64,000 nucleotides of DNA from Meandrina meandrites (lineage: Eukaryota > Cnidaria > Anthozoa > Scleractinia > Meandrinidae). Positions 32,587 to 44,425 of this stretch are shown here, one piece after another. Within the stretch, counting starts at the first letter, position 1; every line of letters begins with the position of its first letter. Both the position numbers and the translations under genes were made by a program. A model generated the notes under the pieces. That model was not told where the DNA came from. It did not search any database and saw only the letters and a list, made by a program, of their open reading frames with translations. The stretch lies in assembly GCA_963693305.1 (NCBI GenBank), contig OY855913.1, positions 12,705,701-12,769,700 of the forward strand. Reading direction: 5' to 3'.

Positions 32587-32982
32587 CAGTGGAACCCCGT
32601 TAATACGGCCACCAACGGGCCATGGAAATTTGGCCGTATTAACGGTGTGGCCGTATAAATGGGGTGGAGTCAAATTTCATGACTGGTCTACTTCAAGTGA
32701 CGTCTTGACAGATACATATCACAATTGAACAGAGCCACATCAAAATGCTAACGAATCTATTGGACCTTGATAACAATCTTTCTTTATTTAGCGGGGTAAT
32801 ATTATAAAGTATTGTATAGTTTTGGATTTCAGAATGTGGCCGTTGGCCGTATTAACGGGGTGGCCGCATTAACGGGGTTTTATTATAAGAAAATGTATGG
32901 CCATTTTGCCAGGCCAAAAAAAAGTGGCTGTAATAACGAGGTGGCTCTATTAACGAGGTGGCTGTAAGGCAGGGTTCCACTG
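32587..32982. mobile_element. 396-bp pogo/Tigger-type MITE
   Basis: The ends CAGTGGAACCC and GGTTCCACTG are flanked by TA on both sides (32585-32586 and 32983-32984). The interior repeats GGCCGTATTAACGGGGTGG-like blocks. The TA duplication and the CAGTGGAACC terminus match pogo/Tigger elements of the Tc1-mariner superfamily. No transposase is present. Confidence 0.8.
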
Positions 32983-35900
32983 TACTCTTAATTCATGACT
33001 TAAACCCAATATTTTAGCAGAAATGGTTGTAGAACACTATTTCATAGTTGCTTATTGTATTTGATAAGTTTGAGCGAACTGGGAGTGAAAACAAATGCAA
33101 AACCAGATTTCAAAATATAACACTAGCACATGCCACATCTGTGTTATTACCCTATGGAGCCACCTCTTGCTTTAACTTTATTAAAGCCCGAAGACATCCA
33201 CCTGTTATCAGCTTATTCTACATCTCTTCCAGATTTTATTTTATAATTTCTATGAAGTTTAAAAAAAATTCATAACACCGAGAGAGATCTGAAAGAATCC
33301 CCACTGTTTCTCTACGAAAATGACAAGCTAAATTTAAACAAGAAGTTGCTATAGCAACTTAAAACCGCGCTTATATTTTTGGCTAATTAACAGCTTTCTT
33401 TCTCAAAAGTCACGGTTAAATTTAATCTGTTTGCATTATGAGTAAAGGACTAGCAAAGTAGTCACATTAGTCACACAATCCGAGGTTTACGTTTTCCCCG
33501 GCTATCTTTAATTTAGCTTGGGGGTTTTTCCCTTCTAATGACGTAACCGCTGCACATTCGGGCACGCTCAATTGTTTACTTAAGCAAATATTTCATTTCC
33601 TTTCAAATATTTGAACTCACTTCAAGGAAATAGCCAAAGAATTCACTTCGATTGCCTAAACCCACAAGAAATTCTCACAGAAGAGGAAACAAATTAAATT
33701 AATGACCATCGCTTCTGCCGACATAAAGATGCAAATGAACACAATGTTATTTGCCACGTAACGAAAGTGAAACCTGCAACATCAGCGCATTCCATGGCTG
33801 ACGTAATACCTTTTTCAGTGTATTCAACATCGAACGCTTCGATATAACCAAAAGAAAATATACTTTATACACAATAAAGAAAACAATATCCGCAACATTT
33901 TCCGTACATTCATGTTTCAACAGCTTTTAAAGAATGAACATCACAGGTTGCGTGATTCAGTCCCGATCACGATTTGGCCGAGTGGAGGTTTGCGTCTGGT
34001 CACCAACAAAAAAAAAAAAAAAAATCCCGTGTAAAACAAGAACCGCGCTCGGCCCATGGCCGCGCGGTTAAAAAAATATTTACCATACTACCTTAATCAC
34101 AAATAAAGTGAGATTTGAAAGGTAAAGTAAGGACGAAATGAGCTTTCAATTGATGTAGCTTTTTCTCTGGGGAAATTAAATCGCATTCTTTGAGAGAGCG
34201 CTAAAAATCGCCAAGTAAGAGATTGTGTGACAGACCGTGACAACGGTGACAATTGTGGTTTTCTGATATTTTAGCCCTATAAACTGCATAAAAATAAATT
34301 GTTGTTATTGCTATGCATGAATTAGCCATTCATTAACTTTTTGGGAAAAATAAAAAATTTGATTTTTATTAAAGCTTTCCCTCACTTTTATGTGCACAGT
34401 ACTTACTGCACGTACTCAGTTATAATTTCTTTCACTTGGATGATGTGTTTTGTGGATGCCTTCGTGAGTTAATAAATAAATGCTTTCATTAATTTTAGAA
34501 AGTTGCTAAGCACAGATAATTCATAGTTAAAAGTCTCTAGTTCTCAATATACATATTATTTAGAGTTATAATTATAATAAAAGCTACAGTAAAAACGTTC
34601 ACTGACCTAATTAATATATTAAAAAGAATATGAGCTTTCGGCTGTTGCTCTACAGCCTTCAACAGATAAAAAAGGAATACAAGATGAATAAAATATACAC
34701 ACAAAAAAGGCGAGATGAAAATAATACTAAGAACAAAAGTGAAGTTAAAATGTGCTAATTAGGTGACTAATTGTCAGCATGCTCAGCAGTGTGCCAAGCC
34801 TCCAAAGTTCTTCTAATGCGAAAAGAGCCTTTACCGATGACACTAGAAATATCAACACTCTTTTCATTAACACTCTTTTAGTTTCTTTTATTACCTTAGC
34901 TAGTCTCACCTTACATGTATTTTGTATCTGTAGCTTGACAGCCAAAAACTTGATTTCTATTAATTTCTTTTAATAATCATGTATATAGTATTTTTATCAC
35001 ATGAATTTTTATCATGTAAATAGCTCCCTTTTTTTAAACTTATATTATTATTGTAATAGCTGTAATATATTTTAGTTTTTTTAGGTAGGTGTCCGCAATT
35101 AGGAGAGAGGACTTTTCCCCTCAGCTAAACATTTTAGACACATTAATAAAGTTATTATTATTATTATTTAAAATAATAAATCCTGACAAATAATTGGAAT
35201 TCGTTATTGAATTAAAGGGAATTTAGTTAAAATGCTACTAAATTCCACTAAAATTTTGTTGAGATTTCAATTTAAACCATCAAGTGTCGTCATCATCATC
35301 ATCATTATATACAAGGCTGCTGCCTAACAGGCGCCCGGTCGCCTGGGGCACCTAAGTTACGAGTGCGGGCGACTAAATTTTTGTTCAAGGAGCCCACATG
35401 GGCGCCTAAGCAAAGATTTTCCATTCTCATGTAATGACTTCAATTTCCTTGTAACTTTATTTGTTCCACTGGTGTAAGATATATCTCGTTCAAAACAATA
35501 AGTGCTTCATTTCAAAACGGAAATACTAAAATTGTCCACAATCGAGATAATTTTAGCGTATAAATACGTAACGTGCCTTTGCAAAATTCGGCAACTTCGA
35601 AAACCACTGTAAATAGGACTGGGACTGACTGCCAAATATGGAATGAAGAATGAATGGTATTATGGGCTGCTTCACATTTCGTTCGCTACGTTGATGTTTT
35701 GGAGGAGTTTATAGTGAATTTGAAGTAAACATTTACGGATACAAAAGTGAAATTTTGGCCATCCATGCATCAGGTGTGACAATGACAATTTTAATCTGCA
35801 AAAGCTTGATACAAAAACCTTTTCAACAAGCCTAAAATAATGTGCAGAATGTTTTGATGTTACACTTAAGAATTACTGTAATTAAGCTTATTATTTAACT

Positions 35901-36037
35901 AAAAGTTTTTTTATTCACTTTTGAGAACGCTTAATTTCATAGCAACAGAAAATATGTGCCTTTTCTGTGACATTCTTAATTGGTCCGGCAATAATGGTGC
36001 ATTAAAATTTGGGTGAATTGTGCGATTTTTGATAAAA
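32983..36037. other. Intron 2 of the SWAP-70-like gene, middle part
   Basis: Mostly unremarkable AT-rich DNA. An A-run lies at about 34008-34024 next to a small GC-rich inverted repeat (about 34040-34071). A LINE 3' end lies at 34980-35168. No coding signal was found. Confidence 0.5.
34980..35168 (+). mobile_element. CR1/L2-like LINE 3' end
   Basis: The 3' UTR-like sequence AGGTGTCCGCAATTAGGAGA...GAGGACTTTTCCCCTC ends in AATAAAGTTATTATTATTATT, a short direct-repeat tail as used by CR1/L2-type LINEs. Only the terminal part is recognisable. Confidence 0.5.
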
Positions 36038-36355
36038 GCACCAAACTTGGCACAAAGATAGTTCTCGATGAGCTGATCAATTTCTGATATAGGCCCAAAC
36101 AGAATTCTTTCAGGGGGGACCACTTTTGAACCCAGGGGGAGGGGTGGGTATCATTTTAGCTTCATGGCAAAATTTACTGCATCCTTTAAGTTAGAAGCAC
36201 CAAATTTGGCACAGTGATAGTACTTGATGAGTTTATTAATTTCTGATATAGGCCCAAACAGAATTCCTTCAGGGGGGACATCTTTTAGACTCAAGGGGAG
36301 GGGTGGGTATCATTTAAGCCTTATTGCAAAATTTACTGCATACTTTGAGTAATGG
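36038..36355. repeat. Tandem duplication of a 159-bp segment
   Basis: GCACCAAACTTGGCAC at about 36038 and GCACCAAATTTGGCAC at about 36197 start two diverged copies. Both continue through TTTCTGATATAGGCCCAAAC, TTCAGGGGGGAC and GGGGAGGGGTGGGTATCATT. Confidence 0.85.
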
Positions 36356-36862
36356 CTTTGTTTTACTTATCTACTTGACTTCAACAATTCGTACTGAAAG
36401 TTTGTTTTAAATGGCACATCCTCGTCCCATGATCTTGAAAAAGAGAAGGCCAGAAACAAGTGGTACATTTTAAATAATAAAGATGGTAAATTTTAAGCTC
36501 AAAATGAAAAGATCATCTTTGTGAGCAGAACACGAGAAAACTTAGTGTTTTCTTCTGAATTATTGCAAGACGGTTCCAAACTGAAAAATGATTTTCAATC
36601 TATTAGAAAAAAGAATAGCCAAAATATCAAGCAAAATAATTGACTGTAGTATCAGATACACTGAGAGAAAAGAAATGGATAACAGCGGGGGCAGATGTAG
36701 TGTTAACTATCCCTAGTTATTATTAAAAAACACATAGCCACATCAGTACAGAACATTGTATACCTTTTGAGTCTAGCTGGGGTACTGATTTTACAAAATG
36801 AAACCTAGAAAAACCATAGAAGCAAAATCAAATAAAGTTATAAGGAATTTGATGAATCTTAC

Positions 36863-37184
36863 CATTTCTCATTTCCAGGAATGTACTTTTTTTCTAAGCA
36901 GTCCAGGTACTGCCAGAATGTTAGCAAGTGACCTTCACAAAATTCTTGCAAAGGTTTTGGATCCCAACCTTTTCCCATTGCATGTACAAACTTCTCCAAA
37001 ATTATGGCAATCTCTTCTTTCTCGACTTTGGCCATTTCTTCAATATCCAAAATATTAAAAACAAGAAACTGCTTAAATGCAGCATCTTCACTTAATTCGT
37101 GATCAGTAGATTTCAGAAACCTCTGCTGTACGATGGTCCAACACAGCTGGTGGACTTTGAAGTAATCTATTGTTTCTGCTTGGG
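36863..37184 (-). CDS. SWAP70: SWAP-70/DEF6-like gene, exon 2
   Basis: The exon follows a CCCGTTAACAG acceptor and ends GAGAAATG before GTAAGA. It encodes QLCWTIVQQRFLK, EDAAFKQFLVFNILD and FVHAMGKGWDPKPLQEF. These align with the vertebrate SWAP-70 region between the EF-hand-like N-terminus and the PH domain (CWTLCVKK; EDAFKIWVIFNFL; LTEAMGGGW). Entry phase 1 and exit phase 2 match exons 1 and 3. The role of this segment is not well defined in the family. Its spacing of about 380 bases from exon 1 and 7.7 kb from exon 3 is normal for invertebrate genes with large introns. Confidence 0.88.
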
Positions 37185-37565
37185 CTGTTAACGGGAGAAT
37201 TCAAAAAGAAAATAATTAAACACTATAATATATATTCTATTGTTTGCATTCCAACAGGGAAAACAATCAACAGTAAACGAAATATATAGATAACTTCCGT
37301 AACTTGGATGTTGTTCTAGCCCTGTATCTTGATTAAGGTTTTTTATCAAGTTTATTAGGTCGCAGATACTAAAGAAAATATTAACCTAAGGCAAATTTTT
37401 AAAGCAGAAATCTTGCCTCTTGATTCGCATTCAAAGGAAACAAAGTGGTTTTATGTGCATTGAGTGCATGAGCAAGCAGGTTTAAAAAAACCTCAAATCG
37501 CAAATTTGCCAGCCCCCTATTAAACGGTACGTAGCTATATATTCAAACGTAGATACTTAGTTTAC
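37185..37565 (-). other. Intron 1 of the SWAP-70-like gene
   Basis: 381 bases bounded by GTAAAC and CAG on the minus strand. Non-coding, nothing else seen. Confidence 0.75.
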
Positions 37566-37836
37566 CTTTTGAAAGAAGGTCGTCTTGAAGATATTGTATA
37601 AAATCTTGGAAGGTAATCGTAGTTGAAGGAGACTTGAAGTCGGTTAGATGTTGGGTATCGAACGTCACACCGATGTCACGACATATGCTCGCACACAGAA
37701 CTTGCAACTTCGATTTGGCAACTTTTCCTGAACTCGTTTCGTCTAGCGATTGAAATGAATGTCTGATACTATTAAGAACAGCACTTTCTAGTTTCACTGG
37801 GGATAGTTTTCCCTTTTCTCCGTCCCCTTCTTCCAT
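37566..37836 (-). CDS. SWAP70: SWAP-70/DEF6-like gene, exon 1 with start codon
   Basis: ATG at 37836 opens MEEGDGEKGKLSPVK, then NSIRHSFQSLDETSSGKVAK and SKLQVLCASIC, ending SK before a GTAAAC donor. This aligns with the SWAP-70/DEF6 N-terminus ([30 protein letters not shown]), an EF-hand-like module. The vertebrate proteins are about 585-630 residues. The four exons found here make about 355 codons, so roughly 230 residues of coiled coil are missing, left of 10049 or outside the window. The family couples phosphoinositide signals to Rac and actin in ruffling and immune cells; the cnidarian role is unknown. No upstream in-frame ATG is needed. SWAP-70 and DEF6 cannot be told apart from these exons alone. 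Confidence 0.88.
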
Positions 37837-37897
37837 ACTTGTACGTGGTAAATTAAGTATCAGTGCTTTACATGTTCGTCATACGCGCGCCACACCG

Positions 37898-38040
37898 TAA
37901 AATTCCGGTTTTAAGCCCCCCGCTTATAAGCCCCTTCCGTTATAGGCCCATCTGCCTGGAAACAAACACATCCGGTTATAAGCCCCCCCCCCCCACCCCC
38001 CCCCCCCCCGGATATAAGCCCCCTCTACTGAAAGACAGTA
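37898..38040. repeat. TTATAAGCCCC repeat block with C-runs
   Basis: TTATAAGCCCC-like or TTATAGGCCC-like motifs recur about five times, in one case followed by C-runs of 12 and 14 split by one A (37985-38011). It lies about 60-200 bases upstream of the SWAP-70-like start codon and may be a degraded MITE. The C-runs could form G-quadruplexes on the opposite strand. Confidence 0.6.
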
Positions 38041-40931
38041 CTGAACAGGGCTAATATATAGATGTAGGCATGCCTAAAAGCGGAGCTCCCATTTATTACT
38101 TTTTAAGCGATGACGTCATCTTAATGCTGTAAAGCGCAAAAGCGATGGAATTTATGGCATTTTTGGTGTGATAATTACTCCCTGAATTGAACCGAAGAGC
38201 AATGGGAACTAGGTGCATTGTTTGTATTCTTTTTGAGATCCGCCATCTTGTTTTTTGGCAAAGGGAGATATTTTTTTGCAGCTTGTATCATCACCGATCG
38301 GCAAACCGTATTTCATTTGTAGCTGTTAAATTGAGATTTCGAGTCTGGAGTGAGTGTTGCACTTCATCAGTTATCGAATAAATTTGGCATAAAGTTAAGA
38401 AGTGATGTCTGTCGTGACTGCAGACGAAGCAACCGATTATTAGCAGTTTTGAAACATCTGTTGAAAAGGTGAGCCATCTTAAACCTTTTTTTAAGCGATG
38501 ACGATGACGTGATCGATTTATGTCGCCGTGCGAGTGGACAGGATCTGTTGTTGTCTGTTGTCTGTTGTCTGTTGCCTGTTGCGATCGACCGATCTGTAGA
38601 ACCGAATACTGGGAAAAGAAATCAAGTCAACTCAACAAGAAATCGTCGCATAGAACTCAAAGCAAAATACTCCTGGCCCGTTAGAAAGGACTAATTTAAA
38701 GTATAAACGAAGGAGACAAATTATATTTGATGCGTTCTATAAGATTTAGTAAACAGAAATCTTTCCATTCTTTAAAACAAAAAGTGTAAACAATGTTAGA
38801 CAGCGTTTGACCTTGCACCGTATATCGTGTAGCGTATATCGTATGTCACGCCAAGATAACGCAATTTTTGTTGAACAATCATTCAGCACAGAAGTTGTCA
38901 GTTACTTTTATTGACCCTAATTTTCTGTCAAATTTCCTGAAAATTATTAAAGATCCCTTGTGAAACGTCATCGCTTCTGCATGCATCGCGTGCCGGTTAT
39001 TTGCTAGTGTTATCAAATAAGTAGCCACACTATTTCTAAGCTTAGGTAAGATTTCCGCACAGCCCCATACATTAATTATGTACGTAGCTATTTCATACTA
39101 TCATTATACACAAACAGCAATCATGAAAAGAACGAGTCAGTCAGAAAATTGTATGCATAATTAATGTATGGGGCTGTGCGGAAATCTTGCCAAAACCTCT
39201 CCTGGTTTTGTTGACGAAAGCAACGTCAATATGTTTCGAGGTTAACCATTCTGACTTTTATTGCCTGACGTGGCACAGGCAGCCGAAGCTCTCTATCAGA
39301 TTACCTTGGGACGTGACTCTTGCTTATAAGCGGTGTTGTGTTATAAAGATTGGATTTGTAAGGGTTTGTATGGGAACGCAACGGTTTTGCTTTAAAAGTA
39401 AAAAAATCGTATATTTTGCGAATAAAATTGATTACCCTGAGTTTGTGTTTCATTCTTTGTTGTTTGCCAGCTTCTCAGGCCGTTCTAACGCGATTTCGGC
39501 GAGTTATCGTTATTTCGGTTTCCACTGCTAAAATAAAGACAAAGCCGAACACTGATTTCCGGAGTGCCCGTCGCTCGAAGCGAATAAATCGGGAATAAAT
39601 CCTCTGAAAATAGTCCTGTCGACCCAATTCCTCTGCAGAATCAAAGAAGAGATGTTGAAGTCCCATGTCAGTTCACTTGATACGCAATTTTACCCTCAAA
39701 CGCCTTCGCTACGAAAGCTTTTTATCGAGATGGCTTCCCTTCACAAATTCGAAATAGCCGCGTCCAAACTGGCGTGGACGTTTTCACGGTTCGTCTGGCA
39801 TGTTGGGTGACTATAATTAGCCCGACGGGGGTGGACCGCATCGATTTGTCGACAGCCAAACCAGAATGCTCCCAGGCAAATCAAATTGGTTTATTCATGA
39901 TTAAATTATGAGTATGCAGCAAATACAGTCTTGTTTCTCCGAAAAAGACATAGATTAGAGTAGTTTTCGTTCAACTAAGCTACGATTAGCCCTCCTTTAA
40001 ACTTCCCTATCAAAACAATGTATCAGAGCTGAAGTAACTAAATGAAGTGCTCCCTGCAAATTCCTTTAGCCCCCTTCTTATAACTAAGGGTAGAAAGCTA
40101 ATAAGAATATTGTGTCATGGATTTCAGTTGTGGTTTGTCATGCCCTTCTCACACTGAGTGGGCATTCTGGTTTTAAGTTAGGCTTTCGTGATTGCATATA
40201 AGAAGCTCAAGTAAAAATGTGTCTTGTTTCAAAACACTGAGGGCTCCACTGAGGGCTCAAATTTTCATTGTGACGTCAGCATTCAGCCGTTGCTTTCTTG
40301 GAAAGCGAGCACACGGGCTCGAATTTGGCAAAAATTTCGTTTTTAAGTGTTTTATCGAGTCATTTCCCACTGCAGAACCCCCCAGGCTGGCATCATTAAG
40401 CTAGAATGGTGGGTAAAGGCAAACGTCTGAAAGAAACCAGAGGTGAGAGACGATTTGACGATGATTGCAACGCCAAAAACATTTGCATCGAAACATGGCG
40501 GTTCATGAGTAAAGTTGTCTCTCTGGCCGTTCTGTGGATGGATTCCGAGACCTGCCAAGGCAATTTGGACAACTTTTGACTTCCAAAGAATGCAGTCGGT
40601 GCAGTATTTTGCCGGTAGGATTGGGTGGCTCAACACTTACAAAAAATGTATGAAATTGGGGTAGATGGACTTGCTTTTGCCGACATTGCTGTTTTACCCG
40701 GGAATTCCTTTCGGTCACCAATAAGGAAATTACACGTTTGCAAGCATTGCTCTAATCGAATGATAATTGCTCACTCTGCTGAAAGATTGATGAGAATTTT
40801 TCTTGGTGAACGGAAAGGAAGAGGCTTGAAGTTTGTTGCAAATGTGCACTATTGGGTTCAGAAATATTTTCTCATTAAAGAAATTGGAGACAAAAATGTG
40901 TGTTTCTGTTGTTGTGTCTGGAGTAACAAAA
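38041..40931. other. Region upstream of the SWAP-70-like gene, no gene seen
   Basis: It holds TGACGTCA at about 38109-38116, a TGTTGTCTG run near 38548-38575 and the MITE at 39048-39188. Open frames such as 40625-40975 have no recognisable domain. Promoter elements of the SWAP-70-like gene may lie here but cannot be pinned down. Confidence 0.4.
39048..39188. mobile_element. 141-bp MITE with 32-bp terminal inverted repeats
   Basis: The ends start AAGATTTCCGCACAGCCCCA and continue through TACATTAATTATG; the right end is the exact inverse. The short interior is non-coding. No clear target duplication. Confidence 0.85.
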
Positions 40932-41023
40932 CTCGAATTTTAATAGGTTTATATTTGAGTTTTACAAATGTTTGAACGTAATTTAGCTATTTTATTTTAT
41001 TTTGGGGGTGGAATAATAAATCC

Positions 41024-41166
41024 CTTATTCGATGGTTTAACATATAATACGAGCGGACATCTTGCTCATTGCTCGTATTTTTCCTCGCCCCTTCGCGGCT
41101 CGGAAAAATACTACGCAACTCGCAAAATATCCTCGCGTATTATCAGTTGTTAAACCATCGAATAAG
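41024..41166. mobile_element. 143-bp palindromic MITE in each array unit
   Basis: The arms CTTATTCGATGGTTTAACA and its exact inverse enclose a second stem (CTCGTATTTTTCC and GGAAAAATAC) around a GC-rich tip. Copies lie at 44563-44705 (one G to A change at 44574 breaks a pair), 48103-48245, 51641-51783, 55182-55324, 58722-58864 and 62260-62402. Confidence 0.85.
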
Positions 41167-41695
41167 GTGATAAGGTGTATGGATTCAACGCAGCTAAAAC
41201 GATTGACGCTTTGAAAAAGTTACCCAATTAAACAATTTCTTGAAATAAACACCACAATACGCGTTCGATCTGTAGTGCTGCAGTCAGTGATCCTGATGCG
41301 CTTCGATCGTACCTGGACTGATATAAATGGCAGGTTCTCATGCCACTTCTTTATTTACAGAGGGTAGCACTTAATAGCTATTAAGCTAATAAACCTGTGG
41401 CCCTCCTATTTACAATTATTAAAAAACTAAGATATACAATAATATATAACAAACGAAATTATTAATCACAAAACTAATTAAAAACTGTTCTGAAAAGGAT
41501 AATCTTAAATTAAAATGGCCAATAAAATGTGTTGTAATATATAAGAAACGAAATTATTAATCACAAAACTAATTAAAAACTATTTGAAAAACGATATAAA
41601 TCTTACATTAAAAATGGTCAATAAAATGCTGTTTTCTTAAAATTGAACTGGAAAAACTATTTCGAAAACTGTTAGGTGAAGGTTTTTTCCTTAGC

Positions 41696-43472
41696 TCAAG
41701 TGGCAGACTGTTCCATGCATGCTTGGCAAGTTAGAACTGCAAAGGTTCTTCCTCCTTCAGTTTGTCCTTTAAAAGAAGGGCAAAGTAAACTGTAGTTCGA
41801 ATATCTCGTGTACCTACCATGCATACTACTATTTAACCTTAGACTTTCTTGAAGATATGAAGGCAAGAAAACTAGAACCCTTTTGTATGCAATTGCACAT
41901 CTTGTCACTTTTGCATCTTCATAAAACGGAAGCCATTTGAGACAGTTAAATAGTGGAACAGAAGGGGCCATTCTGTCGGCGTTCAGAATTATTCTCGCAG
42001 CTCTCTTTTGTAGCTTCAGTACCCTACCAAGATTATCCTTGTTACATGTTGTCCAAATGACATTGACGTAATCAAATACAGGCTTTATCATACTATTATA
42101 GTACAATATTCTTTGCTTGTGAGCCGGGAAGCATACTCCTGATCTTCTTTAGGAGACCAATACGTTGAGAAAGTTTTTTGCATACACTATCTACATGCCA
42201 CGAAAAAGATAAGTCCTGATCAATTTCTAGCCCTAATAATTTAGCACTACAGACATTGGTTAGCTTAGTGCTCCCGATAGAGACTTCTGGTGCATAGTCG
42301 ATCTTGCTCGAAAGACGCTTTCCCGTGACAACCAAAACCTTAGTTTTCTTTTCATTAAGCGGTAACTTGTTTGCTGACGCCCAGCTTACCACCTCCGACA
42401 CAGCCATATTTAGTGAGTCCTGCAGCTTTGACATCTTTCGAAAATCTGCGTACGAAGTAACTGTCGTATCGTCCGCATACAAATCAATATCGGATGAACT
42501 AACATGCAAGGTCAAGTCGTTTATGAAGACAATAAACAACAAAGGGCCTAATATGCTGCCTTGGGGGCCCGGGGGGGGTACTCCCCTAAATTTCGGATAG
42601 GGGTGTGCCGCGAACGTTCTCAAACCCTGACCCTATTTAAGGATAAAGAAAACGAAAATTAATACCCTTTCTAAGGCCCAAACCTGAAAATTGACACCCT
42701 ATTCAAGGGGAAGAGAAGCATTGCGTGACGACTCAAATAACGGCTAACCGCGCACGGCAAAGCTCAAATCTTTCAAAATCGCTTCAGTTTTAACAGACCA
42801 TTTTTTTTTTTTCGTTTAGCTGGGCGTTTATTTGAGCTGATAGAATTTAGGTACCCTATCTAAGGATCACACCGGGAACACAATGCCAAAAGGAACAAAA
42901 GTGATACCCTATTTAAGGACCGAGAACCTCAAAAAACATACCCTATCTCGCGGCACATACCTATATAGCCCATATATGGGAGTACCCCCCCCCCCCCCCG
43001 GGCTTGGGGGACTCCGTGCCTCACAGTTGTCATGTCAGACATTGTCCCTGCCAAGTGACACCAGTTGACGCCGATCGGATAGATAAGACTTGAACCACGC
43101 TAGCGACGACCCATCAACACCATAAGCATTGAGCTTGTCGTGGAGAATGGCGTGATCAACCATGTCAAATGCTTTACAATAGTCAACAAGGACTAAACCA
43201 CAAACTTTATTACCATATAGTTTAAACAACAGTTCGTCAATAATCCGTATCAGGGCAGTCTCGGTACCATGGCGTTTCCGAAAACCAGATTGGCGAGGAT
43301 AGATCAAACTATTATCTGTCAGGTAGTTATACAGAGCATCATGGATGTGCCGTTCAATTACCTTGGATAACACAGGTAGAACCGAGATTGGACGAAAATT
43401 GGATACATCATCAAGGTCCCCTCCCTTGTGTAGTGGCGTTACTTTAGCGGTCTTCCAGCGACTTGGAAACAC
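41696..43472 (-). pseudogene. CR1/L2-like LINE reverse transcriptase, unit 1, split by a MITE
   Basis: The minus-strand frame from 43472 has early RT motifs (PSRWKTAKVTPLHKGGD; FRPISVLPVLSKVIERH; LVDYCKAFDMVDH). After the 437-bp insertion it resumes (GSILGPLLFIVFINDL, then LYADDTTV with the catalytic YADD), and a third frame carries the C-terminal part (IKPVFDYVNVIWTTC; LQKRAARIILNADR). This layout is typical of CR1/L2/jockey-type LINEs. No endonuclease is seen; homology extends upstream only to about 43770 and the 3' UTR ends near 41345 with AATAAAG. Defects: a +1 base near 43050 that closes the frame after LVSL, the MITE inside the VPQ-GS motif, and a frame change near 42100. It cannot make an enzyme. 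Confidence 0.9.
42567..43003. mobile_element. 437-bp MITE inside the LINE, one per unit
   Basis: The ends GCCCGGGGGGGGTACTCCC and its inverse (with an expanded C-run) are flanked by TTGGGG on both sides (42561-42566 and 43004-43009). Removal rejoins the LINE at its VPQGS motif. ACCCTATYTAAGG-like motifs recur about six times inside. Other copies: 46106-46543, 49646-50081, 53184-53623, 56725-57163, 60265-60700, and from 63803 past the window edge. Confidence 0.85.
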
Positions 43473-44270
43473 ACCAACCTGAAATGAGTAATTGATCAGT
43501 CGTGCTACTCAAGGGGCGATCACTGAAGCAGTTATTTTTAAAAAAAACGGGCACTGATGCTAATCTTCATAAGATAGGATACCACCTGAGTCGTTGAAAT
43601 TGGAGGGACTTTGAATGAAACGTTAGGATCATTTCTAGACTGTACAAAGTTCAACAGCTTGTCGATATTATGGGCAACGTCAGGCATTGTCAATCTCAAA
43701 CGATCAGCAATAGTTGAAAAGTTGTTATGGTCTACATTGTGGACAGCGAGCTGTCTTTGCTTCGAGACTCAGGGAGCGTATATTATAAAGCTATCTTTAC
43801 CTTCTGAATACACATCATTGGTATCCTAACCAAATTTCCCAATAATACCTTATCACGCACATGATAACTGACAATTTCACCTCTTAGCCACATGAATGAC
43901 AGGCGAACACATTTGGCCTTACTCTGAGCCTGAAGCTCAGAAGGTCGGCAAGATCAGGCTATTGCCTACGATCTGGCCAACGGCAAGGAGAACGATCAAA
44001 CATGTTTTGATCTCCGACAACGCCCAGGACTTGTGGGATGCGCAGTTTGACAGGCTTGTACTTTGTTAACGGCAGCGAAAAATCGCGGGATTTCAAATGT
44101 TTTCAAAGCCTTGATTGTTGCAAAGCACTATTTCCATCTAATGAAAGTCTAAGTTTGCTGTTTTCAGCCCATTATAACGGGACTAGAAAAGTGCGCACTC
44201 TCAGTCAGAACTCCCTTACTAGCAAACTTATCACAGCGACTAAATATGCTAATATTCCCAAGGGATTTCA

Positions 44271-44425
44271 GAGGTGGCCGAGTGGTAATCGCAGCGCGCA
44301 GCGAACACAGCAACGTCATCAGAGGTCGAGGGTTCGAATCACACTATAAGAGTTATTCTACAACTGGCTTGGGGGCCGAATAACTTCTCCCCGGGTGTTA
44401 GTTCGATCTTTTCTTCTTTTTTTTT
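44271..44425 (+). mobile_element. tRNA-derived SINE with A and B boxes, one per unit
   Basis: An A box TGGCCGAGTGG (44275-44285) and B box GGTTCGAATC (44331-44340) are 45 bases apart, as in class II (Leu/Ser) tRNAs. The stems pair poorly. A body with CTTGGGGGCCGAATAAC follows and ends in a T-rich stretch. The same module closes units 2 to 6 (B boxes at 47871, 51409, 54950, 58490 and 62028). Confidence 0.7.

Noticed and set aside
40625..40975. 116-codon plus-strand open frame next to the array
   Set aside because: It lacks a recognisable domain and clear exon borders, and its end runs into the first array unit.
42304..42600. 98-codon plus-strand open frame repeated in every array unit
   Set aside because: It is the antisense shadow of the LINE reverse transcriptase; its repetition reflects the array only.
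44271..44360. Functional tRNA-Leu or tRNA-Ser gene in each array unit
   Set aside because: T-stem mismatches and lack of a paired acceptor stem point to a SINE head rather than a tRNA.
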